DNA from: CAADGL01 sp964643885
Lineage (GTDB): Bacteria; Planctomycetota; Phycisphaerae; UBA1845; Fen-1342
NCBI GenBank assembly: GCA_964643885.1
Contig: CAZXUI010000010.1
Location: 18,456 to 82,455, forward strand
Length of the DNA: 64,000 bases
Reading direction: 5' to 3'
Position 1 is the first letter of the stretch. Each line of letters begins with the position of its first letter. Shown here piece after piece: positions 19,088 to 27,651 of the stretch. The notes beneath the pieces are model-generated. The model did no database searches. It was not told the DNA's origin and saw nothing but the letters and a program-made list of their open reading frames with translations. Position numbers and translations under genes: made by a program.

Positions 19088-20212
19088 CTACGTGCGGGCT
19101 CTCCAGACCGCCGCGACGACGCGCTCCAGCTCGCCGCGCAGTCGTTCCAGCGATCCAAGCAGCGCGAACTGGACCCGCGCCCGGGACAGATTCTGCCCCG
19201 GCCGGCTCGTCCGGTAGTACACGTCGCCGTCGAGATAGTCACCGAGGAACCGCACGCCCTGCTCGAAGGTGATCACCCACCCGGCCGTGACGAAGTGCTC
19301 CCGCTCGGCCGTTGTCAGCACTCCGCCGGCCGCCTCGAAGTACCCCGCCGCCAGCGCCCGTACGAACGCTGGATCGACGGCGACGCATGACGGGTCCTCC
19401 GCGTCCTCTGCGGCCGGGCAGCTCATCGAGCGGATCATGTCGCCCACATCATGGAGCGACAGGCCCGGCATGACCGTATCGAGATCGACCACGCACAGCG
19501 CCTCGCCGTTGTGCTCATCGAGCAGGACGTTGCTGAGCTTCGCGTCGTTATGCGCCACGCGGACCGGCAGCGCGCCCCGCTCGCGCAGCTCTTCGAGCAC
19601 ACCCGCCCGCCCGCCGCGCGTCCGCACGAAGGCGATCTCGTCGGCGATCTGCAGCGCCCGCCCGGCCCGGTCTTCGCTCACCGCCCGCTCAAAGTCGCGC
19701 ACCCGCCGCTGCGTGTCGTGGAAGTGCGGAATCGTCTCGACCAACCCGGCCGCGTCGAACCCGGCCAACAGACGGTGGAACGTGCCGAACGCCCGCCCGG
19801 CCGTGTGGCAATCCTCCACGCCGCGAACAGACTCCCGCGACCGCGTTCCCTCGACGAACTGGCACAGCCGCCACGTCTCGCCGGCGGCATCGCGGGTGCA
19901 CAACCCGCCGCCGCGGGCCGCGGCGAAGCGCAGCACGCGCCGCTGCCAATCCTCCGGATGCTCGCCTCGCACAACTCGAGCTAAATAGGTCGTCACACGC
20001 TCGATGTTGCCCATCAACGCGCCCACGTCGCGAAAGACGCGCGTGTTGATCCGCTGGAGCAGGTATCGCCGCAGCCCTGCCGCATCCCAAACCGCCACGC
20101 AGTACGACTCGTGAATGTGACCGCCCGGCCAGGGGGAGAACTCCGCCAGCTCGCCGCCCACCTCGAAGCCGGCCAGCAAGGCGGCGATCTCCTCGGCCGT
20201 CCTTATTCCCAT
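19088..20212 (-). CDS. APH-fold sugar kinase, NahK/AmgK-like (anomeric hexosamine kinase)
   Basis: 374 residues from an ATG that lies inside the last codons of the upstream gene (ATGGGAATAA, 10-bp overlap), so translation is probably coupled. The fold is that of aminoglycoside phosphotransferases. N-lobe residues ~20-110 include FSPWPGGHIHESY. The catalytic loop is VAHNDAKLSNVLLDE, with the HND-x-K-x-x-N form seen in N-acetylhexosamine 1-kinases, and the metal-binding VVDLDTVMPG follows. NahK and AmgK phosphorylate GlcNAc/GalNAc or MurNAc at C1. The adjacent nucleotidyltransferase and hexosaminidase fit that role. Antibiotic resistance is an alternative for the fold but does not fit the context. 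Confidence 0.78.
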   Translation of the reverse strand: MGIRTAEEIAALLAGFEVGGELAEFSPWPGGHIHESYCVAVWDAAGLRRYLLQRINTRVFRDVGALMGNIERVTTYLARVVRGEHPEDWQRRVLRFAAARGGGLCTRDAAGETWRLCQFVEGTRSRESVRGVEDCHTAGRAFGTFHRLLAGFDAAGLVETIPHFHDTQRRVRDFERAVSEDRAGRALQIADEIAFVRTRGGRAGVLEELRERGALPVRVAHNDAKLSNVLLDEHNGEALCVVDLDTVMPGLSLHDVGDMIRSMSCPAAEDAEDPSCVAVDPAFVRALAAGYFEAAGGVLTTAEREHFVTAGWVITFEQGVRFLGDYLDGDVYYRTSRPGQNLSRARVQFALLGSLERLRGELERVVAAVWRART

Positions 20213-21168
20213 AACCGCTCCGGATACTCGCCCGCGGCCACTCGGCGGGCTAGCTCCGCCCGCACCAGCGGCAGGTCCGCAGCGTATGTCACGCCGCACC
20301 AGCGTCCTGTCGTCGGCAACACCCGCACACGCAATTGTCCGGCCCGCAGGCCCGCCTCCACCGCCGCCGGCAGATAGAACTCCTCCTCCGCGTCGACCCC
20401 GGCGCGCGTCGCCGCTGCCACGCCGAGCTGCTCCAGAAACGCGTCGAACCCGCGCTGCAACTTCTCGAAGATGCCCGCCCGCAGCGCCCATAGATTCATC
20501 GAGACGATCTGCTCGCCCGCCAGCCGCCCTTCCGCGTCCACGATCCCGGCCAGCTCCTCCCCCCCGCCGCCGGTCGACGCGAGCCGCGCACCGCGGCCGT
20601 CCGCGACAATCCCCCGCACCTCCACGAGCCGCTCCAGCCAGCCCCCGGCCGACACGCGGCAACAGGCCCGGTTCACGGGCCCGGACTCGCTCAATGTCTC
20701 GCGCAGCCGAAAGCCCACCAGGGCATGCTCGTCGGCCGATCCGCCCCCCTGCCGCAGGAAACCGGCCGCCAGACTGATCGCCCCAGCCCCGTAGAAGTCA
20801 TCCGCGTTGGCGACGACACACGGCCCGGCCGCCTCCGACGCCGCCGCCAGAAGCGCCTGCCCGGTCCCCCACGGCCGTCGGCGACCGGCGGGCACGGCGA
20901 ATCCGGCCGGCACGTCCTCCAGCCGCTGAACCGCGAACCGCACTTCGACCCGCCGCCCGAAGGTCTCCGCCGCGCGCTGCCTGAAGTCCGCCTCCGTCTC
21001 CGGCCGGACGACGACCACGACCCGCGTCACGCCCGCCCGAATCGCGTCGAAAACCGTGTAATCGAGAATGGCCGCCCCGCCGGGGCCGACCTGCTCGAGC
21101 TGCTTGAGCCCGCCGAAGCGGCTGCCCAGACCGGCGGCGAGGATCACGAGCGACAGCGACTGCGGCAC
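20203..21168 (-). CDS. Sugar-1-phosphate nucleotidyltransferase partnered with the kinase
   Basis: 321 residues from a GTG start. The N-terminus has the nucleotidyltransferase signature LVILAAGLGSRFGGLKQLEQ, with a metal-binding DDFYG (~122) and a later NLWALRAGIFEKL segment, so a GT-A-like uridylyl- or guanylyltransferase fold is clear. It overlaps the kinase gene by 10 bp. The pair parallels the AmgK-MurU and NahK salvage routes, in which a free amino sugar is phosphorylated at C1 and then coupled to UTP. Exact nucleotide and sugar are inferred from context. It is divergent from the GH109 gene across 126 bp, where a shared control region may lie. Confidence 0.75.
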   Translation of the reverse strand: MPQSLSLVILAAGLGSRFGGLKQLEQVGPGGAAILDYTVFDAIRAGVTRVVVVVRPETEADFRQRAAETFGRRVEVRFAVQRLEDVPAGFAVPAGRRRPWGTGQALLAAASEAAGPCVVANADDFYGAGAISLAAGFLRQGGGSADEHALVGFRLRETLSESGPVNRACCRVSAGGWLERLVEVRGIVADGRGARLASTGGGGEELAGIVDAEGRLAGEQIVSMNLWALRAGIFEKLQRGFDAFLEQLGVAAATRAGVDAEEEFYLPAAVEAGLRAGQLRVRVLPTTGRWCGVTYAADLPLVRAELARRVAAGEYPERLWE

Positions 21169-21294
21169 GATTCACCCGTCAGCGCCCGCGGCCGGGGCGA
21201 TTCCGCGACGGCCGCCCCTGCTGCAAGACGCGCCGCCGATGATATCATGCCCGATTCAGCGAACGTAGCGACACGACCCGTTAGGAGACTCGCG

Positions 21295-22668
21295 ATGCCG
21301 CTCGGAATCCCGGAGACACCCAACCGCCGCGAACTGATCAAGCTGGGAGCGCTGGCCGGCCTGGCCGCCGCCCTGCCGCGCTCGCAGCCCGCCCGAGCCG
21401 AAGCGGCCGCCGCGCAGCTCTCGACGCCCGCCCCGGCTGAGCGCTTCGCCGCCCCGCCGCTGGAGCGCGTCCGCATGGCCTTCGTCGGCGTCGGCGGCAT
21501 GGGCACGCATCACCTGAGCACGTTTCTCAAGCTCGACGGCGTCGAGGTCAAGGCGGTCTGCGACATCGTCGAAGCCCACGCGACCCGCGCGGCCGACATG
21601 GTCGAGCAGGCCGGCCAGCCGCGGCCGACGCTCTACACCCGCGGCGAGCGCGACTTCGAGCGTCTGTGCGAGACGGAGGATGTCGACCTCGTCTTCACGG
21701 CCACGCCCTGGGAGTGGCACGTGCCGGTCTGCGTGGCCGCGATGAAAAGCGGCAAGCACGCCGCCACGGAAGTCCCGGCCGCGTACACGATCGACGGCTG
21801 CTGGGAGCTCGTCGAGCACGCGGAGAAGCACCGCAAACACTGCGTGATGATGGAGAACTGCTGCTATGACCGGCCGGAGCTGCTCTCCCTCAACCTCGTT
21901 CGCAAGGGGCTGCTGGGCGAGGTGCTGCACGGCGAGTGCGGCTACCTGCACGACCTGCGCGGCGTCAAGTTCTCGACCAGCGGCGAGGGGCTCTGGCGGC
22001 GCGAGCACTCCATCAAGCGCAACGGCAATCTCTACCCCACGCACGGCATCGGCCCGGTCGCGCAGTGCATGAACATCAACCGCGGCGACCAGTTCGACTA
22101 CCTCGTCTCGATGAGCGGACCGTCGCGCGGACTCCAGCTCTGGAGGCAGCAGCACCTGGCCGGGGACGACCCGCGCCGCAACGAAGTCTACGCCCTTGGC
22201 GATATCAACGTGACGCTGATCCGGACCAAGCTCGGCCGCACGATCTATCTCGTTCACGATACGAACCTGCCGCGGCCCTACAGCCGCATCCACATCATCC
22301 AGGGCACGCGCGGCATCTTCGAGCGCTGGCCCGAGCGCGTCCACATCGAGGACCGCAGCCCCGGCCACGAGTGGGAAACGCTCGACAAGTACTACGAGGA
22401 GTTCGAGCATCCCTTATGGAAGTCGGAGGCGGTCAGGAAGGCCAGCGGCGGCCACGGCGGGATGGATTTTCTCGAGGATTACCGCCTGATCCAGTGCCTG
22501 CGCCGCGGCGAGCCGACCGACATGGACGTCTACGACGCGGCCGCGTGGAGCGTCATCTGCGGGTTGACCGAAAAGAGCGTCGCCAAGCGCAGCGCCGCGA
22601 TCGACTTCCCGGATTTCACCCGCGGCCGCTGGCAGAGCTGGCAGCCGCTCGAGATCGTCGAGGCCTGA
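21295..22668 (+). CDS. Tat-exported GH109 family glycosidase (alpha-N-acetylgalactosaminidase-like)
   Basis: 457 residues, start chosen at the ATG 8 bp after TTAGGAG; an upstream ATG at 21247 would spoil the signal. The N-terminus is a Tat signal (NRRELIKLGALAGLAAAL). A Gfo/Idh/MocA Rossmann domain follows with FVGVGGMGTHH. Strong GH109 hallmarks are TPWEWHVPVCVAAMKSGKH, ATEVPAA, MMENCCYD, RNGNLYPTHGIGPV, NINRGDQFDYLVSM, RPYSRIH and GGHGGMDF. GH109 enzymes cleave terminal alpha-GalNAc through an NAD-dependent redox-elimination mechanism. A folded export route is expected because NAD must be bound. It extends the locus to GalNAc-containing glycans. The last gene of the set is followed 11 bp later by an ECF sigma gene. 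Confidence 0.9.
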   Translation: MPLGIPETPNRRELIKLGALAGLAAALPRSQPARAEAAAAQLSTPAPAERFAAPPLERVRMAFVGVGGMGTHHLSTFLKLDGVEVKAVCDIVEAHATRAADMVEQAGQPRPTLYTRGERDFERLCETEDVDLVFTATPWEWHVPVCVAAMKSGKHAATEVPAAYTIDGCWELVEHAEKHRKHCVMMENCCYDRPELLSLNLVRKGLLGEVLHGECGYLHDLRGVKFSTSGEGLWRREHSIKRNGNLYPTHGIGPVAQCMNINRGDQFDYLVSMSGPSRGLQLWRQQHLAGDDPRRNEVYALGDINVTLIRTKLGRTIYLVHDTNLPRPYSRIHIIQGTRGIFERWPERVHIEDRSPGHEWETLDKYYEEFEHPLWKSEAVRKASGGHGGMDFLEDYRLIQCLRRGEPTDMDVYDAAAWSVICGLTEKSVAKRSAAIDFPDFTRGRWQSWQPLEIVEA

Positions 22669-22679
22669 CGCGGCCGGCC

Positions 22680-23363
22680 ATGGACGCCCCCGAAAGCACA
22701 TGCTGGACGATGATCCGCGCCGCCGCCCGGGGCGAAGCGCGGGCGGCGGACGCATTCGCCGCAGCCTACGGCACGGCGATCCGCGCGTACCTGCTGGCCC
22801 GCTGGGGCCGCACACCGATGAGTCAGGAGATCGACGACGCGGCCCAGGAGGTCTTCGTCGAGTGCTTTCGGGAGGGCGGCGCGCTGGGCAAGGTGGATTC
22901 GCAGCGAGGCGGCGGCTTCCGCGCGTTTCTCTATGGTGTGGCCCGCAACGTCGCCCTGCGCTGCGAAGCGCGCCGGGCCCGAAATCGCGAGAATCAGGCG
23001 CCCACGACATTCGGCGACGGGCACTCCGTCGATGAGGCGCGGCTTTCGGCCGTCTTCGACGCGGCCTGGGCGCGCGGAATCATGCGCCAGGCGGCGGCGC
23101 GCATGGCGGAGCTGGCCGCGTCGCGCGGCGAGGAGGCGCAGCGCCGCGTCGAGCTGCTGCGGCTGCGCTTCTATGACGACTTGCCGATCCGTGAGATCGC
23201 CCGCCGCTGGCAGCTCGAGGCCGAGCATGTGCACCGGCAGTACGCCCGTGCCCGGGCGGAGTTTCGTGCCGCCCTGCTGGCGGTCATCGCCGAGAACGGC
23301 GCACCCGGCTGCGCCGCGGCCGAAGCCGAATGCGCGGAGCTGCTCGCGATTCTCGCGGACTGA
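22680..23363 (+). CDS. ECF-type RNA polymerase sigma factor
   Basis: 227 residues. Sigma region 2 lies at ~25-95 (AYLLARWGR, EIDDAAQEVFVECF, GFRAFLYGVARNVALR) and region 4 at ~155-205 (RVELLRLRFYDDLPIREIARRW followed by a helix-turn-helix). The C-terminal tail is short and Cys-containing. The ATG is 11 bp after the GH109 stop, so it may be co-transcribed, but its function need not be linked. A Ser/Thr kinase lies 1.2 kb downstream on the same strand; in Planctomycetota such sigma factors are often encoded with Pkn-type kinases. No anti-sigma factor is adjacent. Confidence 0.8.
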   Translation: MDAPESTCWTMIRAAARGEARAADAFAAAYGTAIRAYLLARWGRTPMSQEIDDAAQEVFVECFREGGALGKVDSQRGGGFRAFLYGVARNVALRCEARRARNRENQAPTTFGDGHSVDEARLSAVFDAAWARGIMRQAAARMAELAASRGEEAQRRVELLRLRFYDDLPIREIARRWQLEAEHVHRQYARARAEFRAALLAVIAENGAPGCAAAEAECAELLAILAD

Positions 23364-23422
23364 CGCCGCGCCGAGGTAGTACGCGCGTCTCGCCCGTCCT
23401 GGCCCCTCGTGCAACCGCTGCT

Positions 23423-23494
23423 CCGAAAGTGGGGGACCGGTCCGCTCCGACAATGGGGGACCGGTCCGCTCCGACAATGGGGGACCGGTCTCTG
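23423..23494. repeat. Three tandem copies of a 24-bp unit
   Basis: Units at 23423, 23447 and 23471 share CCGACAATGGGGGACCGG; the first has AAGT in place of ACAAT and the third ends TCTCTG, leading directly into the GACCGGTC inverted repeat. No spacers are present, so it is not CRISPR. Confidence 0.85.
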
Positions 23495-23529
23495 ACCGGT
23501 CACTGGGCGACAGGTCTCCGACCTGTCGC
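23483..23529. repeat. Two adjacent hairpin modules (GACCGGTC and GCGACAGGT types)
   Basis: Module one is GACCGGTC-TCT-GACCGGTC (23483-23501). Module two is GCGACAGGT-CTCCG-ACCTGTCGC (23507-23529), a 9-bp perfect stem. Both recur in inverse orientation at 49617-49671, where a T-A pair in module one becomes C-G. They lie downstream of the ECF sigma gene. Confidence 0.8.
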
Positions 23530-23951
23530 GCTCTTGCCCGTCAGGGCTGACGACCCTAGCCGGTGGCTTGAAGCCACCCGAGAGGTCGTCCTCTCACGTC
23601 GTCCGTGGGGCCGTCGACTCGGATCACAGCACAAAAGGGCCAAACCCGCACCACATTCTCATTCAAGATGGCGAACGGTCCGATCGTGTGGTCCTGGTGC
23701 GTGAAAGGATTCTCGCACCAGCGGAACCTCGCACCTCGGCCCGCATCGGCATCTCGCCATCGCGACCCGCCCCGCCTCACGCCCCGTCCCTCCCATTCTT
23801 CCCACCCACCGCGCGAAAACGCCTCCCCGCGTGAACCTGTCTCAGCCCGCCCGCCGGTCGCGTCCACGCCCCCACCCGGGCCGCGGGTATCATGCGGCCG
23901 GTCCGCCGGGCCGCGAACCGGCCGAGCGCAAGTGGCCTTCGGAGCCCTCGT

Positions 23952-24560
23952 ATGACCCCCAGTTCGTCTTCCGGCAACCCGCCCGCGCAGCCCGTCGCCC
24001 CACCCGCGGCTCGGAGAAAACCACGCATGCTCACCTGGATTCTCATCCTCGTCGGCGGCATCGTCGCCATCCCCGTCCTCGCCGCCATCATCGGCTTTCT
24101 CCTGCCGGCCGACTTCGCCGGCGGCGCCGAGCTGGTCATCGCAGCCCCGCCGGAGACCGTCTGGACCGCCCTGACGGATGTCGAAAAGCACCCCTTCGCC
24201 GGCGCTCAGGCCCGCCGCGTCAACCGCATGCCCGACGAAGGCGGCCTGCCCGTCTGGCAGGAAGACCTGGGACAGACGGTCATCACCGCCCGCGTCGTCG
24301 AGCTCGAGCCCAACCGCCGCCGCGTCGTCGAGGCCACCGACTCCGTCGTCCCGATCTCCATCCGCTCCGTCTGCGAGCTGACGGCCGTACCCGAAGGCAC
24401 GCGTTTGCGAATCGAGAACCGCGGCCGCATCGAGCGCGGCACGTGGCACGTCCCCTTTTTCCGCTTCATGATGCACGTGCTCAACGGCAAGAACGCCGCA
24501 CCCACAGACTACATCCGCCGCATCAAGCTCGCCGCCGAGGGCCAGGCGGCGACGCGCTGA
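23952..24560 (+). CDS. Membrane-anchored SRPBCC (START-like) domain protein
   Basis: The ATG at 23952 is preceded by TTCGGAGCC and gives 202 residues; an upstream in-frame ATG at 23892 lacks a ribosome site. After a Pro/Ser/Arg-rich cytoplasmic segment, one membrane helix lies at ~28-50 (ILILVGGIVAIPVLAAIIGF). The rest is an SRPBCC domain: GGAELVIAAPPETVWTALTD, then alternating strands and the C-terminal helix. These domains bind hydrophobic ligands. The kinase gene starts 31 bp downstream and a second SRPBCC protein follows it, so the three form a likely transcription unit. Ligand and role are unknown. Confidence 0.7.
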   Translation: MTPSSSSGNPPAQPVAPPAARRKPRMLTWILILVGGIVAIPVLAAIIGFLLPADFAGGAELVIAAPPETVWTALTDVEKHPFAGAQARRVNRMPDEGGLPVWQEDLGQTVITARVVELEPNRRRVVEATDSVVPISIRSVCELTAVPEGTRLRIENRGRIERGTWHVPFFRFMMHVLNGKNAAPTDYIRRIKLAAEGQAATR

Positions 24561-24591
24561 CCAGCGAGCCGTCCGCCGCGCGGAGACCGGT

Positions 24592-27132
24592 ATGAATCCG
24601 CCTCACCACAATCACGACTCGCTCCCCGACGACGACCCGCGGCTCAACGCCGCGCTGCGGGCCGCTTTCGGCCCCGCAACCACAATCAACGGCGCCGCCG
24701 CCCACAGCGTCCTGGCCACGCTCGACCGCACCGTAGCCCCCTGCCATCGAATCCTGCTCCGCGACACGGCCGACGAGGCCGCGACGATCATCCGCCCATC
24801 CGGCCGCTGCGAATCGCGCCCGGCCGCCGTCGGCCGTTATCAGATCGTCGGGGAGATCGCCCGGGGCGGGGTCGGTGTCGTTCTCAAGAGCCGCGATGTG
24901 GACCTGGGGCGAGACGTGGCGATGAAGGTGCTTCGCCCCGATCTGGCCCACAGCGGCAGCATGGTGCAGCGTTTCATCGAGGAGGCGCAGATCGCCGGCC
25001 AGCTTCAGCACCCCGGGATTCTGCCCGTCTACGAGCTGGGCCTCAGCGACGACCGCCGCCCCTACTTCACCATGCGGCTCGTGCGCGGCTCGACACTCTC
25101 CACGCTTCTGGCCGAGCGCCCGGACGCGACGCACGACCGCACTCGCCTGATCGACATCTTCGCCAGCGTCTGCCAGGCCGTCGCCTATGCTCACGCCAAA
25201 GGCGTGATTCACCGCGATCTTAAACCGTCGAACGTGCTCGTCGGCTCGTTCGGCGAGGTGCAGGTCGTCGACTGGGGGCTGGCGAAGGTGATCCCCCGCG
25301 GCGGGCTGGCCGACGACGTGGACGCGGATGATACGGTGATCGAGACCGTCCGCTCGGGCGAGGGCGGCACGGCCTCGCTGGTCGGCTCGGTGATGGGCAC
25401 TCCGGCCTACATGTCGCCCGAGCAGGCCCGCGGCGAAGTCCGCACGCTCGACGAGCGCTCGGATGTCTTCTCGCTCGGGGCGATCCTCTGCGAAATACTC
25501 ACCGGCCAGCCGCCTTACACCGGCGCGCGCGAGGCGGCGCTCGCACTCGCCGCGCGGGGCGATACCTCCGCGGCCCGTGCCCGGCTGGCCGGCTGCCACG
25601 CCGATCCCGAGCTCATCGACCTGACAGGCCGCTGTCTGGCGCCCGAAGTCTCCCATCGGCCGCGCGACGCCGGGGCCGTCGCCCGCGAGATCACGGCCTA
25701 CCAGGAATCGCTCGCCGAGCGCGCCCGCCAGCTCGAGATCACCGCCGCGCGGGCCGCAGAACAGGCCGCCGGAGAGCGCCGCGCCCGCCGCCTGACCGTC
25801 GCGCTGGCCACGACGATCGTCGCGGCCATCGTGCTCATCGGCGGCGGCTCGATCTGGGTCCAGCAGGCTCGCCAGGCCCGCGTCACGCAGAACACCAGCC
25901 TGCTCGAGCAGGCCGTGCAGAGCACATCGCTGGCCCTCGGACGGGCCCAGGCCGCGCCGCCCGGCCAGTCCGCTCCGTGGACCGAAGCGCTCTCCGCCGC
26001 CGCCCGGATCGAGCAACTGCTTGCGGCCGGCGAAGTCGCCGACGACGCTCGCGGCCGCGCCGTGTCGCTGCTGGCCGAGGTCGATCTTGCCAACCGCGAC
26101 CGGCAACTGATCGACCGCATCGAGGACGTCGTCATCGTCGGCGCAACGCACGAGGACGCCGAGAGCTGGCTCTGGATGGCCGAAACGCTGCTGAAAACCT
26201 TTCGCGAGTACGGCATCGACATCGAGCGGCTCGCCCCGGATGAGGTCGCCGAGCGAATCCGCACGAGCCGACTCTCGCAGCAGCTCACCGACGGCCTGGA
26301 GCTCTGGATCGCCACGGAGTTTCACCTGCACGGTCTGAACGCCGGCCGCATCCCGGTCCCCGAGCTGCTCGGGAAAGTCGAGCTGCTCTACGCCGCCGAC
26401 ACGGACGAATTTCGTACAGCGCTGCGCAGGCTCATCTACACCGGCCGGCCGGACCTCGACGAGGTCCGCAAGCTCGAGCAGCGGGCGGACTTCGAGAACA
26501 TGTCACCGCGGACGCTCTCCTGGCTCGCCACGGCCTACGGCATGAGCGGCGACATCGACGGCGCCGCGCGCGTCTTCCGCCGCGCCTTGTTGACCTATCC
26601 CTATGACTTCATGCTCAATTTCGACTTCGCCTATCACCTCGTCCCGGCCGGCCGCTGGCACGAGGCCATCCGCTGCTACGACCGTGCGATCGCGATCCGC
26701 CCGGCCAGCGGCGGGGCCTGGCGCGGCCTGGGCAACGCCCTGCGGCAGATCGACGACCTGCCCGGGGCGATGGACGCCCTGCACCAGTCCGTTCGTTTTC
26801 AGCCGGATCACGCCCCCACCTACGTCGACCTCGCGGCCGCACTCCGCTCCGCCGGGCGGCTGGACGAAGCGCTTGCCGCTGTCGAGCAGGCAGTCCACCT
26901 CGACGCCGAGCTCGCGCTGGCCTACTGCGAGCGGGGTCACATCCTGCGGGCGCTCGGCCGACTCGACGAAGCGCTGACCGCGTTCGAGCGCTGCCACGAG
27001 CTCGGCATCCGCCGCGCCGATTGGCGCGCGCCCTCGGCCGAGTGGCTGGAGGAGTGCCGCCGCGAGCTTTTTGAAGCCGCCGATCCAGCCGACAATACGC
27101 CCGCCGGCTGTCCTGATGACCCGAAGGAGTGA
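24592..27132 (+). CDS. Pkn-type serine/threonine protein kinase with TPR domain
   Basis: 846 residues. A variable N-terminus (~1-80) precedes the kinase domain (~82-370). It has a glycine loop GEIARGGVGVV, the ATP-anchoring Lys in VAMKVL (K112), catalytic HRDLKPSNVL, a DWG in place of DFG, and the substrate-loop motif GTPAYMSPEQARG. An acidic insertion separates DWG from that loop. One transmembrane helix (~400-424) follows. The outer portion has TPR-like repeats at ~650-810 (GDIDGAARVFRRAL, WHEAIRCYDRAIAI, LDEALAAVEQAVHL, LDEALTAFERCHEL). The architecture, an inner kinase with an extracytoplasmic repeat sensor, is common in planctomycetes. It follows the ECF sigma gene and a SRPBCC gene. Confidence 0.9.
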   Translation: MNPPHHNHDSLPDDDPRLNAALRAAFGPATTINGAAAHSVLATLDRTVAPCHRILLRDTADEAATIIRPSGRCESRPAAVGRYQIVGEIARGGVGVVLKSRDVDLGRDVAMKVLRPDLAHSGSMVQRFIEEAQIAGQLQHPGILPVYELGLSDDRRPYFTMRLVRGSTLSTLLAERPDATHDRTRLIDIFASVCQAVAYAHAKGVIHRDLKPSNVLVGSFGEVQVVDWGLAKVIPRGGLADDVDADDTVIETVRSGEGGTASLVGSVMGTPAYMSPEQARGEVRTLDERSDVFSLGAILCEILTGQPPYTGAREAALALAARGDTSAARARLAGCHADPELIDLTGRCLAPEVSHRPRDAGAVAREITAYQESLAERARQLEITAARAAEQAAGERRARRLTVALATTIVAAIVLIGGGSIWVQQARQARVTQNTSLLEQAVQSTSLALGRAQAAPPGQSAPWTEALSAAARIEQLLAAGEVADDARGRAVSLLAEVDLANRDRQLIDRIEDVVIVGATHEDAESWLWMAETLLKTFREYGIDIERLAPDEVAERIRTSRLSQQLTDGLELWIATEFHLHGLNAGRIPVPELLGKVELLYAADTDEFRTALRRLIYTGRPDLDEVRKLEQRADFENMSPRTLSWLATAYGMSGDIDGAARVFRRALLTYPYDFMLNFDFAYHLVPAGRWHEAIRCYDRAIAIRPASGGAWRGLGNALRQIDDLPGAMDALHQSVRFQPDHAPTYVDLAAALRSAGRLDEALAAVEQAVHLDAELALAYCERGHILRALGRLDEALTAFERCHELGIRRADWRAPSAEWLEECRRELFEAADPADNTPAGCPDDPKE

Positions 27133-27138
27133 GCGCCG

Positions 27139-27576
27139 ATGCCCGGCTTCCGCACCAGCGAATTCATCCAGCGCCCCCGCGAGCAGGTCTTCGACTTCGC
27201 CGCCGACCCGCGCAACGCCCCCAAGTGGCTCACCGGCGTGCAGAAGATCGAACTGCTGACCGACGGACCCATCCGCGCCGGAACGCGCTTTCGCGAGACG
27301 CGGGTCATCAACAAGCGCGAGGCGGCGGCCGAGATCGAGGTCGTCGAGCACGAGCGGCCACGTGTTCACGCGGCCGGAGCGAAGTTCCCCGGCGGCTCGG
27401 CGGTCTATCGCTACGAATTCCACGCCGAGGGCAGCGGCACCCGCGTCGAGCTCGTCGCGGAGGTGCGCGGCAAGGGGCTCGGCTGGCTGATGGCCCCGCT
27501 GATGGCCACCGTCATGAAGAAGATGGACGGCGACCAGCTCCAGCGGCTCAAGGCCGCGATCGAATCCGAGACATAG
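27139..27576 (+). CDS. SRPBCC family protein (polyketide cyclase/dehydrase-like)
   Basis: 145 residues, ATG 6 bp after the kinase stop, with AAGGAGTGA overlapping that stop as ribosome site. The fold signature is FRTSEFIQRPREQVFDFAAD at the N-terminus, a central GTRFRET strand and a C-terminal amphipathic helix (ATVMKKMDGDQLQRLKAAIE). There are no membrane segments. It is the second START-like protein in the unit and is clearly translationally linked to the kinase. A lipid- or small-molecule-binding role is inferred. Confidence 0.8.
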   Translation: MPGFRTSEFIQRPREQVFDFAADPRNAPKWLTGVQKIELLTDGPIRAGTRFRETRVINKREAAAEIEVVEHERPRVHAAGAKFPGGSAVYRYEFHAEGSGTRVELVAEVRGKGLGWLMAPLMATVMKKMDGDQLQRLKAAIESET

Positions 27577-27651
27577 CCCCCCGCCGCGCCGATCGGCAAC
27601 GGCCGCCGCGGTGAGAGCCGCTGTCGCGGCGCGCCTGCCTGCCGCGCAGCC

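Larger units (their letters stand above)
23364..23951. other. Intergenic region with hairpin repeats
   Basis: 588 bp between the sigma factor and the SRPBCC gene. The first part (23423-23529) holds a 24-bp tandem repeat and two strong inverted repeats described separately. At 23697-23719 a further stem (GTGCG.GAA with TTC.CGCAC) resembles one near 49530. The remainder is low-information GC-rich sequence. I see no gene in it. Confidence 0.6.

Noticed and set aside
19088..20212. Aminoglycoside resistance gene
   Set aside because: The fold is shared, but the HND-type catalytic loop and overlap with a sugar nucleotidyltransferase in an amino-sugar locus fit a hexosamine kinase better.
23423..23494. 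CRISPR array
   Set aside because: Three 24-bp units without spacers and no cas genes in the window.
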